DNA of 64,000 nt. Source: Microbulbifer bruguierae (lineage in GTDB: Bacteria > Pseudomonadota > Gammaproteobacteria > Pseudomonadales > Cellvibrionaceae). Below the pieces are notes generated by a model that saw nothing but the letters and a program-made list of their open reading frames with translations, did not search any database and had not been told where the DNA came from. Position 1 is the first letter of the stretch; every line of letters starts with the position of its first letter. The stretch lies in assembly GCF_029869925.1 (NCBI RefSeq), contig NZ_CP118605.1, forward strand, positions 1,178,001-1,242,000, given 5' to 3'. The translations under genes and the position numbers were made by a program. This document shows, piece after piece, positions 50,164 to 59,578 of this stretch.

Positions 50164-50976
50164 TTGAATCGCTACGCTTTTTTTACTGCTTTCTCCGCAC
50201 TATTCCTTTCTGTTCTGCTGATTATCCCCACTGCTCAGGCACAAACCACCTCAAACGCCCCCTCGTCCCCGGCACCGTCTTATTTGTCCACCTCTACCGA
50301 AGCCAAGCCCAAGACCAAAAACCACACAGCAGATATTCTTGTCCCATTCAACGCGACCTATAAGGCTGAGTTCAGCGGATTTGGTGTCACCGCAGAGCGC
50401 AAACTTACCGGAAGCCCCGCCAGTTGGCGCCTGGATTTTTCGGCCCACTCCATGTTCGCCAAGATCGAGGAGTACTCCCGTTTCGCGCAACAGGGGCAAA
50501 ACCTGGAGCCACAACACTACGATTACCAGAAGTCCGGTCTCGGCAAAGATCGCCATACCGCGCTCAGTTTTGAAGACGGCGGCAAACGGATAATCAATGT
50601 CTACGATAAATCCCAGAGCATCGAAAATGCACCCGCCAATATCCAGGACAAAATCAGCTACCAGTTGCAGCTGGCCATTGATATCGCCAACGGAAAAACA
50701 CCGCTGAAATATGCGGTGGCCGACGGAAAAAAAATCCGCGACTACGAATTTGAAATTACAGGAAAGGAAACACTCAATACCCCCATGGGGCCAATCGAAA
50801 CCGTCAAGGTACAAAGAGTGCGCGGCCAGGATGCAGAACGCATTACCAATATCTGGTTCGCCCCCCAATGGAATTACGCCCTGGTGAAGCTTATGCAGCG
50901 GGAAGATAATGGCAAAAGCTATCAAATCACCCTGACCAAACTCTCCATAAACGGCAAGGAAGTCAGCGTAAAATAA
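50164..50976 (+). CDS. DUF3108 secreted protein
   Basis: About 270 residues. TTG at 50164 has GGAGG 7 nt upstream and begins a clean signal peptide (hydrophobic to about 28, cleavage near AQA-QTT), so I prefer it to ATG 50131. A Thr/Ser/Pro/Lys linker leads to the DUF3108 domain (VPFNATYKAEFSGFGVTAER, SGLGKDRHTALSFEDGG, WFAPQWNYALVKLMQ), a beta-rich periplasmic domain of unknown role commonly found next to purMN. Confidence 0.85.
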   Translation: MNRYAFFTAFSALFLSVLLIIPTAQAQTTSNAPSSPAPSYLSTSTEAKPKTKNHTADILVPFNATYKAEFSGFGVTAERKLTGSPASWRLDFSAHSMFAKIEEYSRFAQQGQNLEPQHYDYQKSGLGKDRHTALSFEDGGKRIINVYDKSQSIENAPANIQDKISYQLQLAIDIANGKTPLKYAVADGKKIRDYEFEITGKETLNTPMGPIETVKVQRVRGQDAERITNIWFAPQWNYALVKLMQREDNGKSYQITLTKLSINGKEVSVK

Positions 50977-51210
50977 TCCCTTGGAAAAACTTTTCACATT
51001 TCCCTAAAAATTTACGACAACCTGTAGATTTTTCCGCAGCAGGCCACTATAAAGTCGCCGCTTTTCCCTCGCGTGCAAAATACGCGCTGCTAGACTCAAG
51101 CTACTAAGAAAACATTTGCTTACTGCAAAAAATTTTCTGGAAAAGTATTTCAGCCGGCAACAGACAAATTGCACCCTACGGCACCATTTTCAGCAAAAGA
51201 GTGGGACCTC

Positions 51211-52662
51211 ATGACTATCAATATTCTGCGTAAAGCTGCACTGGCCACAGCAATTAGCGCCGTGTCAGGCGGCGCCATGGCCGCAGGCTTTGCCCTTCAG
51301 GAATCCAGTACTTCCGGTCTCGGGCGCGCGTTTGCCGCAGAAAACGCCATCGGTGACAACGCGGCGATTCTGGCCCGCAATCCCGCGGGCTCCGCGCTGT
51401 TCAGCGATATTGCACTGTCGGTAGGCGTGACTTATGTCAATCCGGAAATCGATGCAGCAGGGTATACCGATTACTATTTACTGACCGCTGCCGGTCCAAG
51501 TCTGCAGGGCTCCGTTTATGACACAGCGAACGATTACGCGACCAGCGCTTGGGTACCCAACGCGTACCTGGCAGTACCTTTTGATGACTGCTGGTCATTC
51601 GGCCTGGCAGTAAACACCGATTACGGCCTGGAAACCGATTTTGCATCCAGCTGGCCGGTAACTCACATCGCCGACAAAACAGAATTGCTCTCGGTCAATA
51701 TCGCACCGTCTGTAGCCTTCGATTACAACAATCAGTTCAGTATCGGCATTTCCGCCAACTTCCTCTATGCAGATGCCACGCTCAAGAGCAAGGTACCCAA
51801 CGACTTCCTGCTGGACCCACTGGCGGAGCAGGTGCTGGGCACCCCGGTTTCAAACGCGCGACTGCTGGATGCCGATGGTGACGACTGGGACTACGGCTGG
51901 AGTATCGGTGCTCTGTGGCGCAGTGTTGACGGCCGCACCCGTATCGGCCTGTCGTATCAATCCGAGATGGACCCGGAAATCGAAGCGGATGTGGACTCAG
52001 ACCTCCTGACTTCTGTCACAACCGGCCTGCCCTTCCGCAATGAACCCGCCGACCTGACCCTGGATCTGCCGGACATGGCCGAGCTGGGGATCTATCACCG
52101 TTTCAACGATCAGTGGGGCATAGCCTTTGGGGCCGTGTGGACCGACTGGGACGACTTCGAACGCCTGGAAGCCTACTTCCCAGATCAGCGAGTCAACGGC
52201 GAGCCATTCCCGGATTACAACCCGCTGCATATCAAGGAAGAAAACTTCAAAAGCGGCTGGCGCTACAGCCTCGGCTTGGAGTATTACCCCTGTGAAGAGG
52301 TGACCTGGCGCGTGGGCTACGCCTATGACGAAGGTGCGGCTCGCGACGGACTATATGAAGGTGGAGTTGCAGAATCGGCGGCTTACGGGCTGGGAGACGG
52401 CCTTGGTTTGCCTGTTACCTGGCGCACCCTGTCTATCCCGGATGCTGATCGCCAATGGGTTACCTTCGGCGGCACCTACAAATTCAACAACCAGTTGAGT
52501 ATCGACGGCGGCCTCGCTTACCTGTGGGGCGACGACGAGACCATTCAGGAATTTCAGGCACTGCCACTGACCAGTAACGCAGGACTTGGCACCTACTTCA
52601 ATGGCGGCACCACGAACCTGGAAGCCTGGCTGGCAGGTGTATCGCTGAACTATTCATTCTGA
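51211..52662 (+). CDS. FadL/OmpP1-type outer-membrane transporter
   Basis: 483-residue beta-barrel for uptake of hydrophobic compounds such as long-chain fatty acids. ATG 51211 begins the signal peptide (cleavage near AMA-AGF). The mature N-terminus GFALQESSTSGLGRAFA followed by NPAGSA is the FadL hatch pattern. The chain ends in aromatic LNYSF, a barrel signature. The true ligand is not readable. A terminator-like hairpin follows. Confidence 0.9.
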   Translation: MTINILRKAALATAISAVSGGAMAAGFALQESSTSGLGRAFAAENAIGDNAAILARNPAGSALFSDIALSVGVTYVNPEIDAAGYTDYYLLTAAGPSLQGSVYDTANDYATSAWVPNAYLAVPFDDCWSFGLAVNTDYGLETDFASSWPVTHIADKTELLSVNIAPSVAFDYNNQFSIGISANFLYADATLKSKVPNDFLLDPLAEQVLGTPVSNARLLDADGDDWDYGWSIGALWRSVDGRTRIGLSYQSEMDPEIEADVDSDLLTSVTTGLPFRNEPADLTLDLPDMAELGIYHRFNDQWGIAFGAVWTDWDDFERLEAYFPDQRVNGEPFPDYNPLHIKEENFKSGWRYSLGLEYYPCEEVTWRVGYAYDEGAARDGLYEGGVAESAAYGLGDGLGLPVTWRTLSIPDADRQWVTFGGTYKFNNQLSIDGGLAYLWGDDETIQEFQALPLTSNAGLGTYFNGGTTNLEAWLAGVSLNYSF

Positions 52663-52694
52663 TTCCGAGCGCTTGCTAACGGAACTAAAAAACA

Positions 52695-52730
52695 GGGGCA
52701 GGACAACCTTGTCCGGCCCCTTCGCTTTCT
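52695..52730 (+). terminator. Terminator-like hairpin after fadL-type gene
   Basis: GGGGC-a-GGACAA / TTGTCC-g-GCCCC with one internal mismatch and a CC loop, followed by TTCGCTTTCT, a poor T-tract. Confidence 0.65.
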
Positions 52731-53149
52731 CTGCCTCACCTGTTTTACTCCCTCACTGCAGGTTCCTTCCCACATCCGGCACCCTAAATACTTGCCCCCA
52801 TAAATGGCAGATGCACCAATTCATTCCATCTGATGCACCGATAATTTCCCTAACGCGCCGTTACCCTGCCCCAAAATTCACCTGTTACCAGGCTCCTACA
52901 CCGTAGCTGGCGGCAGCCATGCCACTACAAGCGCGTCACAAAAACAGGTAATGGCGCAGAATTTTACGTCACATCATTTTTTCTTATGTCGTCGACCTCA
53001 ACCGCTCCACGCCATCCACCCTCCTCTCTCAAATTCAAAAAAATCTTGTTTAACAACAACTTGTGAACTAACCGTGACATCACACCACCGGATTCCCGCC
53101 CCCCAGAAAACCATTACGAAAAAAATAATATTCAAAACATGGAAAAAAG
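52731..53149. promoter_or_regulatory. Region upstream of the nitrate operon promoter
   Basis: About 420 bp with no convincing gene. GATGCACC occurs twice (from 52810 and 52832), which resembles half-sites of the NtrC enhancer consensus, but they are direct rather than inverted, so this is weak. Confidence 0.35.
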
Positions 53150-53166
53150 TTGGCATGGCCCATGCA
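53150..53166 (+). promoter_or_regulatory. Sigma-54 (RpoN) promoter of the nitrate operon
   Basis: TTGGCATGGCCCATGCA matches the RpoN consensus TTGGCACG-N4-TTGCA at nearly every fixed position, with the invariant GG (53152-53153) and GC (53164-53165) exactly 10 bp apart. It predicts a transcript start near 53178, leaving a leader of about 250 nt before the first gene. Sigma-54 control fits nitrogen-limited expression. Confidence 0.75.
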
Positions 53167-53210
53167 GTGCAGCGGGAGAGTAAAGTGGAATTTATCAAAT
53201 TGATTTCGCA

Positions 53211-53297
53211 CCAGATTTGGAATCTGGCTTCCGTTGAAATCAGGGCAGATGGACTTGCCCGTATAAAAATCAGTTAGGCGACGCTACTGCGTTTGCC
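53211..53297 (+). promoter_or_regulatory. Structured leader with ANTAR-type hexaloop hairpin
   Basis: Three hairpins follow the predicted transcript start. (1) CCAGATT/AATCTGG (53211-53227). (2) GGGCAG/TTGCCC (53243-53260) with the hexaloop AUGGAC: A at loop position 1 and G at position 4, the signature bound by ANTAR antiterminators such as NasR/NasT. (3) GGCGACGC/GCGT-TGCC (53277-53297). A second A1/G4 hexaloop, usual in such leaders, is not clear. Confidence 0.5.
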
Positions 53298-53309
53298 CTT
53301 TGAGCAGAG

Positions 53310-53360
53310 GCGCTCATCGATAACTGCCCCAGTGCAGTCAATCGATGAGCGCTTTTTTTT
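53310..53360 (+). terminator. Intrinsic terminator/attenuator upstream of nrtA
   Basis: Perfect 12-bp stem GCGCTCATCGAT / ATCGATGAGCGC around a 19-nt loop, followed by eight T (53353-53360). It lies between the predicted sigma-54 start and the first gene, so it should act as a conditional terminator of the leader. Confidence 0.85.
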
Positions 53361-53428
53361 GCTCAAAATTTCGGACCCGAACCACACAACCTTTTACACA
53401 TACAGCCGAAAACTTGGAGATGGACAAA

Positions 53429-54811
53429 ATGCAATGGAAAAAGCCTTTCAGAAAAATAGCCAGTTCACTGTTACTACTCACAGGGTTTTCCACGCTCGCA
53501 CTACCGACACAGGCTGAGGAGCTGGGCTATCCAGAGAAGGAAGAACTGACGTTCGGCTTTATCAAACTCACCGACATGGCCCCCATTGCCATCGCCTATG
53601 AGAAAGGTTTTTTCGAAGATGAGGGCCTCTACGTCACGATTGAAGCGCAGGCAAACTGGAAAGTTTTGCTGGACGGTGTCATTGATGGACGCCTCGACGG
53701 AGCACACATGCTGGCCGGCCAACCCATTGCCGCCACCATGGGTTTCGGCACCAAGGCTGACATTATCACGCCCTTTTCCATGGACCTGAACGGAAACGGC
53801 ATTACCGTTTCCAACGCCATCTGGGAACAGATGAAACCGAATATCCCCAAACAGGCAGACGGCAGACCGGTGCACCCGATCAAGGCCGACGCCCTGAAGC
53901 CGGTGGTCGAGAAATACAAGGCCGACGGCAAGCCCTTCAATATGGGTATGGTATTCCCGGTCTCCACCCACAATTACGAACTGCGCTACTGGCTCGCAGC
54001 CGGTGGCATTCATCCCGGCTACTACGCCCCGCACAAGGGCGACATTTCCGGCCAGATTGACGCAGACGCGCTGCTCTCGGTAACGCCGCCCCCGCAAATG
54101 CCCGCCACCCTGGAAGCCGGCACCATATATGGCTACTGCGTGGGTGAGCCCTGGAACCAGCAGGCCGTATTCAAGGACATCGGCGTACCGGTGGTTACCG
54201 ACTACGAAATCTGGAAAGACAATCCGGAAAAGGTATTTGGCATCACCAGGGAATTTGCCGAAAAGTACCCCAACACCACCGTGCGTATCACTCGCGCGTT
54301 GATCCGGGCCGCCATGTGGCTGGATGAAAACAACAACGCAAATCGTCCTGAAGCGGTGAAGATCCTGTCCCAGTCCAACTATGTCGGCGCGGATTACGAT
54401 GTGATTGCCAACAGCATGACCGGCACCTTTGAATACGAAAAAGGCGACAAGCGTGAAGTGCCCGATTTCAATGTGTTCTTCCGCTACAACGCCACCTACC
54501 CCTACTACTCCGACGCCATCTGGTACCTCACCCAAATGCGTCGCTGGGGCCAGATTTCCGAAGACAAGTCGGATGAGTGGTACAAGGAACTGGCCGCCAG
54601 GGTCTACCGTCCTGACATTTACCAGGCCGCCGCCAAATCCCTGATTGCAGAAAAACTGGCCTCCACTCAGCAATTCCCCGACTTCGCCACCGAGGACGGA
54701 TTCCGCGATCCGCAGACCCACTTTATCGATGGCATCGTCTACAACGGCCAGAAGCCGAATGAATACATCAACAAATTTTCCATCGGTCTGAAATCGGGGC
54801 AGAAGCTCTAA
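53429..54811 (+). CDS. nrtA: Nitrate ABC transporter, periplasmic binding protein (NrtA/NasF type)
   Basis: About 460 residues. The ATG at 53429 has GGAG 9 nt upstream; an ATG at 53420 is only touched by it. Signal peptide: hydrophobic 14-27, cleavage near TQA-EEL. The mature protein follows the NrtA/CmpA family: [77 protein letters not shown]. Nitrate/nitrite is the likely ligand; bicarbonate (CmpA) is the alternative, but the sigma-54 promoter and leader favour nitrate. First gene of the operon. Confidence 0.88.
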   Translation: MQWKKPFRKIASSLLLLTGFSTLALPTQAEELGYPEKEELTFGFIKLTDMAPIAIAYEKGFFEDEGLYVTIEAQANWKVLLDGVIDGRLDGAHMLAGQPIAATMGFGTKADIITPFSMDLNGNGITVSNAIWEQMKPNIPKQADGRPVHPIKADALKPVVEKYKADGKPFNMGMVFPVSTHNYELRYWLAAGGIHPGYYAPHKGDISGQIDADALLSVTPPPQMPATLEAGTIYGYCVGEPWNQQAVFKDIGVPVVTDYEIWKDNPEKVFGITREFAEKYPNTTVRITRALIRAAMWLDENNNANRPEAVKILSQSNYVGADYDVIANSMTGTFEYEKGDKREVPDFNVFFRYNATYPYYSDAIWYLTQMRRWGQISEDKSDEWYKELAARVYRPDIYQAAAKSLIAEKLASTQQFPDFATEDGFRDPQTHFIDGIVYNGQKPNEYINKFSIGLKSGQKL

Positions 54812-54906
54812 CCCAGAGGCGGATCAGGAATCGCTGCAATCACCTGATCCGTCCTGACCACCCCGAATCAGTAATGAACGTATCGAGAACTGCGAGGTAA
54901 GGAATC

Positions 54907-55899
54907 ATGAACATCACAGCCGCAACCACCGGAAAGTTTTACGGATTGAAACTGCCGCAACTGGATACCGGTATTTTTGGCAATGCACTTCGCCTGGTAG
55001 TACTGCCTGTGACCGGCATCCTGGTTTTTCTGCTGCTCTGGTCCGTTACCGCACAAAAGATCGATACCTCACTCGGCAAGTTTCCGGGCCCGGTCGCAGT
55101 AATGGAACAGTTCGGTACGCTGTATGACGAACACCAGCGCTCACGGGACAAAGAGCATGCATTTTACGAGCGCCAGGAAATACGCAATGCCGAACGCGCG
55201 GCCGCAGATCCCGATTATGTTCCCAAGGTTCGGGCCTATACCGGCAAGGAAACGTTTATCGATCAGATTGTTACCAGCCTGATCACGGTAATGAGCGGGT
55301 TTCTCCTGGCCGTAGCCATTGCCATACCGCTCGGTATCGCCATCGGTTTGAGCAAGACCCTCAACAGTGCCATCAATCCGATTGTGCAGATCTTCAAACC
55401 GGTCTCTCCGCTGGCCTGGTTGCCGCTGGTCACCATGGTGGTATCCGCGCTCTACACCAGCCCCGATCCGCTGATTGCCAAGTCTTTTCTCAACTCCATG
55501 ATCACCGTCACCCTGTGCTGCCTGTGGCCGATGGTGATCAACACCTCCGTGGGTGTCGCCGGGATCGATCAGGATCTGGTGAATGTAAGCAAGGTGTTGC
55601 GCCTTCCGGCCCTGCGCCATGTCCAGAAAATCGTATTGCCCGCGTCGGTGCCGATGATTTTCACCGGTATGCGCCTGTCCCTGGGTGTGGCCTGGATGGT
55701 ACTGATCGCCGCGGAAATGCTGGCGCAGAATCCGGGGCTTGGAAAATTCGTGTGGGATGAGTTCCAGAATGGCAGCTCCGACTCTCTCGCCCGCATCATG
55801 GCTGCAGTACTGGTCATTGGCTTTATCGGTTTCCTGCTGGATCGCGGCATGCTGATGCTGCAGAACCTGGTGTCCTGGGACACCGCCGCCAATCAATAA
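54907..55899 (+). CDS. nrtB: Nitrate ABC transporter permease (NrtB/NasE type)
   Basis: 330-residue BPD_transp_1 permease. There is one N-terminal helix, a charged insertion of about 60 residues (DEHQRSRDKEHAFYERQEIR) in the periplasm or cytoplasm, then about five helices. The EAA-like coupling loop is near SKVLRLPALRHVQKIVLPASVP, given here as positions 230-250, and WMVLIAAEML is also typical. AAGGAATC precedes the ATG. 95 bp after nrtA. Confidence 0.9.
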   Translation: MNITAATTGKFYGLKLPQLDTGIFGNALRLVVLPVTGILVFLLLWSVTAQKIDTSLGKFPGPVAVMEQFGTLYDEHQRSRDKEHAFYERQEIRNAERAAADPDYVPKVRAYTGKETFIDQIVTSLITVMSGFLLAVAIAIPLGIAIGLSKTLNSAINPIVQIFKPVSPLAWLPLVTMVVSALYTSPDPLIAKSFLNSMITVTLCCLWPMVINTSVGVAGIDQDLVNVSKVLRLPALRHVQKIVLPASVPMIFTGMRLSLGVAWMVLIAAEMLAQNPGLGKFVWDEFQNGSSDSLARIMAAVLVIGFIGFLLDRGMLMLQNLVSWDTAANQ

Positions 55900-55929
55900 C
55901 ACAGCAACGTTTTTTCGGAGATCAACACC

Positions 55930-56814
55930 ATGAGCATCCTCCTGGACATCAGCCATATCGATATGGAATTCCCGACACCCAAGGGGCCGTTTACCGCCCT
56001 GCGGGATGTCGACCTGAAAATTGCCAAGGGGGAATTCGTCTCCCTGATTGGCCACTCCGGTTGTGGCAAATCCACGGTGTTGAATGTGGTAGCGGGCCTT
56101 TACCAGGCCACCCGCGGCGGGGTGATTCTGGATGGCAAGGAAGTGACTGAGCCCGGCCCCGAGCGCGCCGTGGTATTCCAGAATCACTCACTGCTGCCCT
56201 GGCTCACGGCCTACGAAAATGTCGAGCTTGCGGTAAAGCAGGTGTTCGGCAAAACAAAAACCAGGGCCGAAATGCGCACCTGGATAGAACACAATCTGGA
56301 ACTGGTGCACATGGGCCACGCAATGCACAAGCGCCCGGGCGAAATTTCCGGTGGCATGAAACAGCGTGTCGGTATCGCCCGCGCTTTGGCCATGCAACCC
56401 AAAGTACTGCTGATGGACGAACCCTTTGGTGCGCTCGACGCACTGACTCGCGCTCACATGCAGGACTCTCTGATGGAAATCCAGGCAGAGCTCAACAATA
56501 CCGTCATCATGATTACCCACGACGTAGACGAAGCGGTACTGCTGTCCGATCGCATTGTCATGATGACCAACGGACCTGCCGCCACCATCGGAGAAATTCT
56601 CGACGTAGATCTGGAGCGCCCGCGCCACCGGTTAGAGCTCGCGGATGACACTCTCTACAACCAGTACCGGGCACGGGTATTGAAGTTCCTCCACGAGCGA
56701 CACAGCAAACCCGACGTACCGGTAAAAAAACGCAATACCGAGCAAGCCTCTCAGAAGGTGGCAACCCCAACGCCTCAAAAGGCCGCGAAACCGACGGTCG
56801 AAGACGCCGCCTGA
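55930..56814 (+). CDS. nrtD: Nitrate ABC transporter ATPase (NrtD/NasD type)
   Basis: 294-residue ATP-binding subunit: Walker [11 protein letters not shown]-loop [11 protein letters not shown], signature [15 protein letters not shown], Walker [13 protein letters not shown] and switch ITHDVDEAV. Unlike cyanobacterial NrtC it has no fused binding domain, but it ends in a Lys/Pro/Ala-rich tail of about 45 residues. GGAG about 9 nt before the ATG. 30 bp after nrtB. Confidence 0.92.
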   Translation: MSILLDISHIDMEFPTPKGPFTALRDVDLKIAKGEFVSLIGHSGCGKSTVLNVVAGLYQATRGGVILDGKEVTEPGPERAVVFQNHSLLPWLTAYENVELAVKQVFGKTKTRAEMRTWIEHNLELVHMGHAMHKRPGEISGGMKQRVGIARALAMQPKVLLMDEPFGALDALTRAHMQDSLMEIQAELNNTVIMITHDVDEAVLLSDRIVMMTNGPAATIGEILDVDLERPRHRLELADDTLYNQYRARVLKFLHERHSKPDVPVKKRNTEQASQKVATPTPQKAAKPTVEDAA

Positions 56815-56963
56815 AAAACGCCTTCTGATTCCAGATTGAACGATACACGGAGCAGTAATTCGCTCCGCCGGGGAACTTTTCGCTCCGAAAAAACGAATTT
56901 CCGGGAATCACCGGAACATGTTCAGACAAAAGAATTTTTGAATAACCAAAACAGGAACCGAAA

Positions 56964-58205
56964 ATGAAATCAGCAACTTCTGCACTTCAGACCTCACAAC
57001 GCCTGCCCCGTCAGCTTCTGGCTGCAGCCATCGGCGCAGTGTCCCTTGCTGCCATCAATCTGCCGGTCGCGGCACAGGAGAGCGTGGAACCGGAAGCTCC
57101 CGCCGTAACCAGTCTCGGTGATGCGCTGGCACAGGGTGATGTAACACTGAGCTTTCGCGCCCGCACAGAACTGGTGGATACCGACGGTAGCGATGTGGAT
57201 CTCACCAGCCTGAAAACGCGCCTGACCTATTCTTCCGCGGCCTATCAGGGTTTCAGCACCCTGATTGAAATGGACGACGTCACCCATATCACCGACTTTG
57301 AAGGTGGCGTTGGCGACCCCGAAGGTACCGAGGTAAATCAGGCCTACCTCGCTTACACCACCAGCGGCACCACCTTCAAATACGGCCGTCAACGGATATT
57401 GCTGGATAACCAGCGATTCGTCGGTGGTGTCGGTTTCCGTCAGAATGAACAGACCTACGACGGGTTCAGCGCAAGCAATACAAGCCTGGCGGACACCACA
57501 CTGTTTCTCGCCCATATCCACAACGTAAACCGGATTTTCGGCGAAGACAGCCCCGCAGGTGACCACGCGAACGATACCTACCTACTGAATGCGAAGTACG
57601 CAGGCCTTTCCGCTGGCGCACTGAGCGGATATGCGTATCTGATCGACAACGAAGATGCTGCAGCCTTCTCCACCGACACCTATGGCCTGCGTTTTGCCGG
57701 CAGCCAGGCCGGCTTCGCGTACGCGCTGGAATACGCCATGCAATCTTCTGCAGCGAACAACCCGGCGGACTACGACGCAGACTACCTCCTCGCTGAAGGC
57801 AGCTACAAAATGGGCCCGGTTACCCTCGCCGGCGGTTACGAATTGCTGGGTGCAGACGGCGCCGATGGCCAGTTCATCACGCCCCTCGCCACCCTGCACA
57901 AATTTCAGGGCTGGAATGACAAATTCCTGGGAGGCGGCACCGGCAATATTCTGGGGGGAATTGAAGATGTATACCTGTCACTCGGCACCAGTCTCGGCGG
58001 GGTCAAGTTCGCCCTCAACTACCATCAGCTCAGTTCCGATGACAGCGGCGTTTCCGGTATGGACAAGCTCGGCAGCGAAGCGGGTTTTCTCGTCGCTGGA
58101 AAGTTGGCGGGTGTAAACCTGAGCATGAAGTACAGCGCTTACAGCGCCGACGACTTCAGTGTCGACACTGACAAACTGTGGCTGACGGCAGAAGCCAGTT
58201 TCTAA
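56964..58205 (+). CDS. Outer-membrane porin (alginate-export-like) of the nitrate operon
   Basis: 413 residues with a signal peptide (hydrophobic about 18-33, cleavage near VAA-QES). The mature chain begins with a short acidic segment and then alternating beta strands (LSFRARTELVDTDG, LKTRLTYSSAAYQGFSTLIE, FKYGRQRILLDNQRFVGGVG), the layout of alginate-export/OprB-like porins. It ends in aromatic LTAEASF. About 150 bp after the ATPase gene with no terminator between, so it probably belongs to the operon and lets nitrate across the outer membrane (inference). Confidence 0.8.
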   Translation: MKSATSALQTSQRLPRQLLAAAIGAVSLAAINLPVAAQESVEPEAPAVTSLGDALAQGDVTLSFRARTELVDTDGSDVDLTSLKTRLTYSSAAYQGFSTLIEMDDVTHITDFEGGVGDPEGTEVNQAYLAYTTSGTTFKYGRQRILLDNQRFVGGVGFRQNEQTYDGFSASNTSLADTTLFLAHIHNVNRIFGEDSPAGDHANDTYLLNAKYAGLSAGALSGYAYLIDNEDAAAFSTDTYGLRFAGSQAGFAYALEYAMQSSAANNPADYDADYLLAEGSYKMGPVTLAGGYELLGADGADGQFITPLATLHKFQGWNDKFLGGGTGNILGGIEDVYLSLGTSLGGVKFALNYHQLSSDDSGVSGMDKLGSEAGFLVAGKLAGVNLSMKYSAYSADDFSVDTDKLWLTAEASF

Positions 58206-58269
58206 TAGCACTTTGCGACACACAAAATCGCGAAAGCTGACTGATCAATTTAAATACTCGTTGAGCCTT

Positions 58270-58297
58270 TCCCGGTCGCAAGGCCGGGATTTTTTTC
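58270..58297 (+). terminator. Intrinsic terminator of the nitrate operon
   Basis: TCCCGG / CCGGGA stem with a TCGCAAGG loop and seven T, 65 bp after the porin stop. Confidence 0.88.
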
Positions 58298-58336
58298 AAT
58301 TCGATCTCACAAGCGAGTAATTAACGAAAAGCGCAA

Positions 58337-58750
58337 CTATTTTTCCGAAGACATGTAGCGGATCAACTGTGCAAAATCTTCATCGCTACAGTTGTAACAC
58401 AGACCTGCGGGAGGCATTGCCTTGAAACCATTCCGGGCGCGCCCCACAAGGGTTTCCATTCCCAGGGCTACCCGTGGCGCCCAAGCGGCGACATCGCCGG
58501 TTGCCGGGGCACCGACGATCCCGCGCTCGTGACAATTCCCACAGGTCTGCTGGTAAGTCGCGAGTAATTGTTCAGAAATCTGCGCAGCGTCAGTCCCTGC
58601 AGCTGATGGGCTTGTCACCGGCGGGCCATCAACGGCAACAGCGAGCTTTTCAGGTTCCTGAGCCGATGGTCCCTCACTTTTAGAGCAACCGGTCACAAAA
58701 AGAACAAGTAAAAAAACACACACCCCGGAGACACTGTCAGATTTACGCAT
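58337..58750 (-). CDS. Cytochrome c5-type lipoprotein
   Basis: 137 residues. The leader ends in FVTGC (lipidated Cys22), then a Pro/Ala/Ser linker, then a class I cytochrome c domain: heme motif C-G-N-C-H near residues 89-93, axial Met in KAMPPAG, and the CYNC pair typical of cytochrome c5. A periplasmic electron carrier; partner not readable. AGGG 8 nt before the ATG. Convergent with the nitrate operon. Confidence 0.88.
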   Translation of the reverse strand: MRKSDSVSGVCVFLLVLFVTGCSKSEGPSAQEPEKLAVAVDGPPVTSPSAAGTDAAQISEQLLATYQQTCGNCHERGIVGAPATGDVAAWAPRVALGMETLVGRARNGFKAMPPAGLCYNCSDEDFAQLIRYMSSEK

Positions 58751-58800
58751 GAGATTTCCCTCACTGGATCAAATGTAAAACCGCCCACCCGTTTTACTGT

Positions 58801-59565
58801 TTATCCGCATACCGGGCAAGCGCTGTTTGCCGGCAAGGTCAGCGCCCGCCACTCCAGCGAGGCCGCCTCAAACAGCTGCAACCTATTCAGGCTGGAAACT
58901 GGCAAGCCCACAATCATTTTGATCGCCTCCAGCGCCTGTGCGCTGCCCACCATCCCCAGTGCCGGGCCAACAACCCCGACGGTAGAACAGTTTTCCGCTT
59001 CCGGCAGCTCACTCTGTTCGGTTGCCGGAGGAAACAGGCAGGCATAGCAAGGACTGGATTCGCTGCCAAAATCAAAGCTCACCAGCTGCCCGGAAAAACC
59101 CCGCACGGAAGCCATGATCACAGGCACCCGCTGCACCCTGCATACACGGTTGATGGTGTGACGGATATTCAGGTTATCGGTGCAGTCCAGCACCAGATCG
59201 AAAGACTGTTGAGACAGCAGGGAGGACAGCCAGGCTTGATCGGCCATACGGCAATGAGCGTGAATGCGGATTTCCGGGTTGGCGGCAGTCAGTTGCTGTG
59301 CGGCTACCTGCGCCTTGTCCTTGTCGCGATGGTTGGTTTTATACAGCACCTGGCGCTGGAGATTGGAGATTTCCACCGTATCGCCATCCACCAGATGCAA
59401 TTCACCAATGCCTGCTGCCGCCAGATATAGCGCTGCCGGGCTGCCGAGGCCACCGAGGCCGATGATCAGCACCCGCGCAGCCGACAATTTCTCCTGCCCC
59501 GTCTCGCCAATCTGCGGCAACATGATCTGACGGCTATAACGCTGTAACTGTTTGCGACTCAACAA
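58801..59565 (-). CDS. thiF: ThiF/MoeB-type adenylyltransferase
   Basis: About 254-residue E1-like enzyme that adenylates the C-terminal Gly-Gly of ThiS. VLIIGLGGLGSPAALYLA is the nucleotide-binding loop, DCTDNLNIR the Asp site, and CYACLFP with CPVCG the zinc cysteines. Family members also include MoeB, but position at the end of the thi operon makes ThiF the better call. The frame is open to a TTG at 59586 overlapping thiDE; TTG 59565 has GGAG 7 nt upstream and gives the usual N-terminus (LSRKQLQRYSRQIMLP), so I use it. Confidence 0.88.
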   Translation of the reverse strand: MLSRKQLQRYSRQIMLPQIGETGQEKLSAARVLIIGLGGLGSPAALYLAAAGIGELHLVDGDTVEISNLQRQVLYKTNHRDKDKAQVAAQQLTAANPEIRIHAHCRMADQAWLSSLLSQQSFDLVLDCTDNLNIRHTINRVCRVQRVPVIMASVRGFSGQLVSFDFGSESSPCYACLFPPATEQSELPEAENCSTVGVVGPALGMVGSAQALEAIKMIVGLPVSSLNRLQLFEAASLEWRALTLPANSACPVCG

Positions 59566-59578
59566 GGCCTGGCTCCGA

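Noticed and set aside
52951..53277. 108-codon plus-strand frame upstream of nrtA
   Set aside because: It spans the sigma-54 site and leader hairpins, has no ribosome site and reads as low-quality protein.
53501..54721. 406-codon minus-strand frame
   Set aside because: Antisense shadow of nrtA, with no recognisable domain.
53429..54811. Bicarbonate (CmpA) or taurine binding protein instead of nitrate
   Set aside because: Not excluded by sequence alone, but the sigma-54 promoter and ANTAR-like leader point to nitrogen control, so nitrate is preferred.
55141..56187. 348-codon minus-strand frame
   Set aside because: Antisense to nrtB/nrtD; His/Gln-rich nonsense composition.
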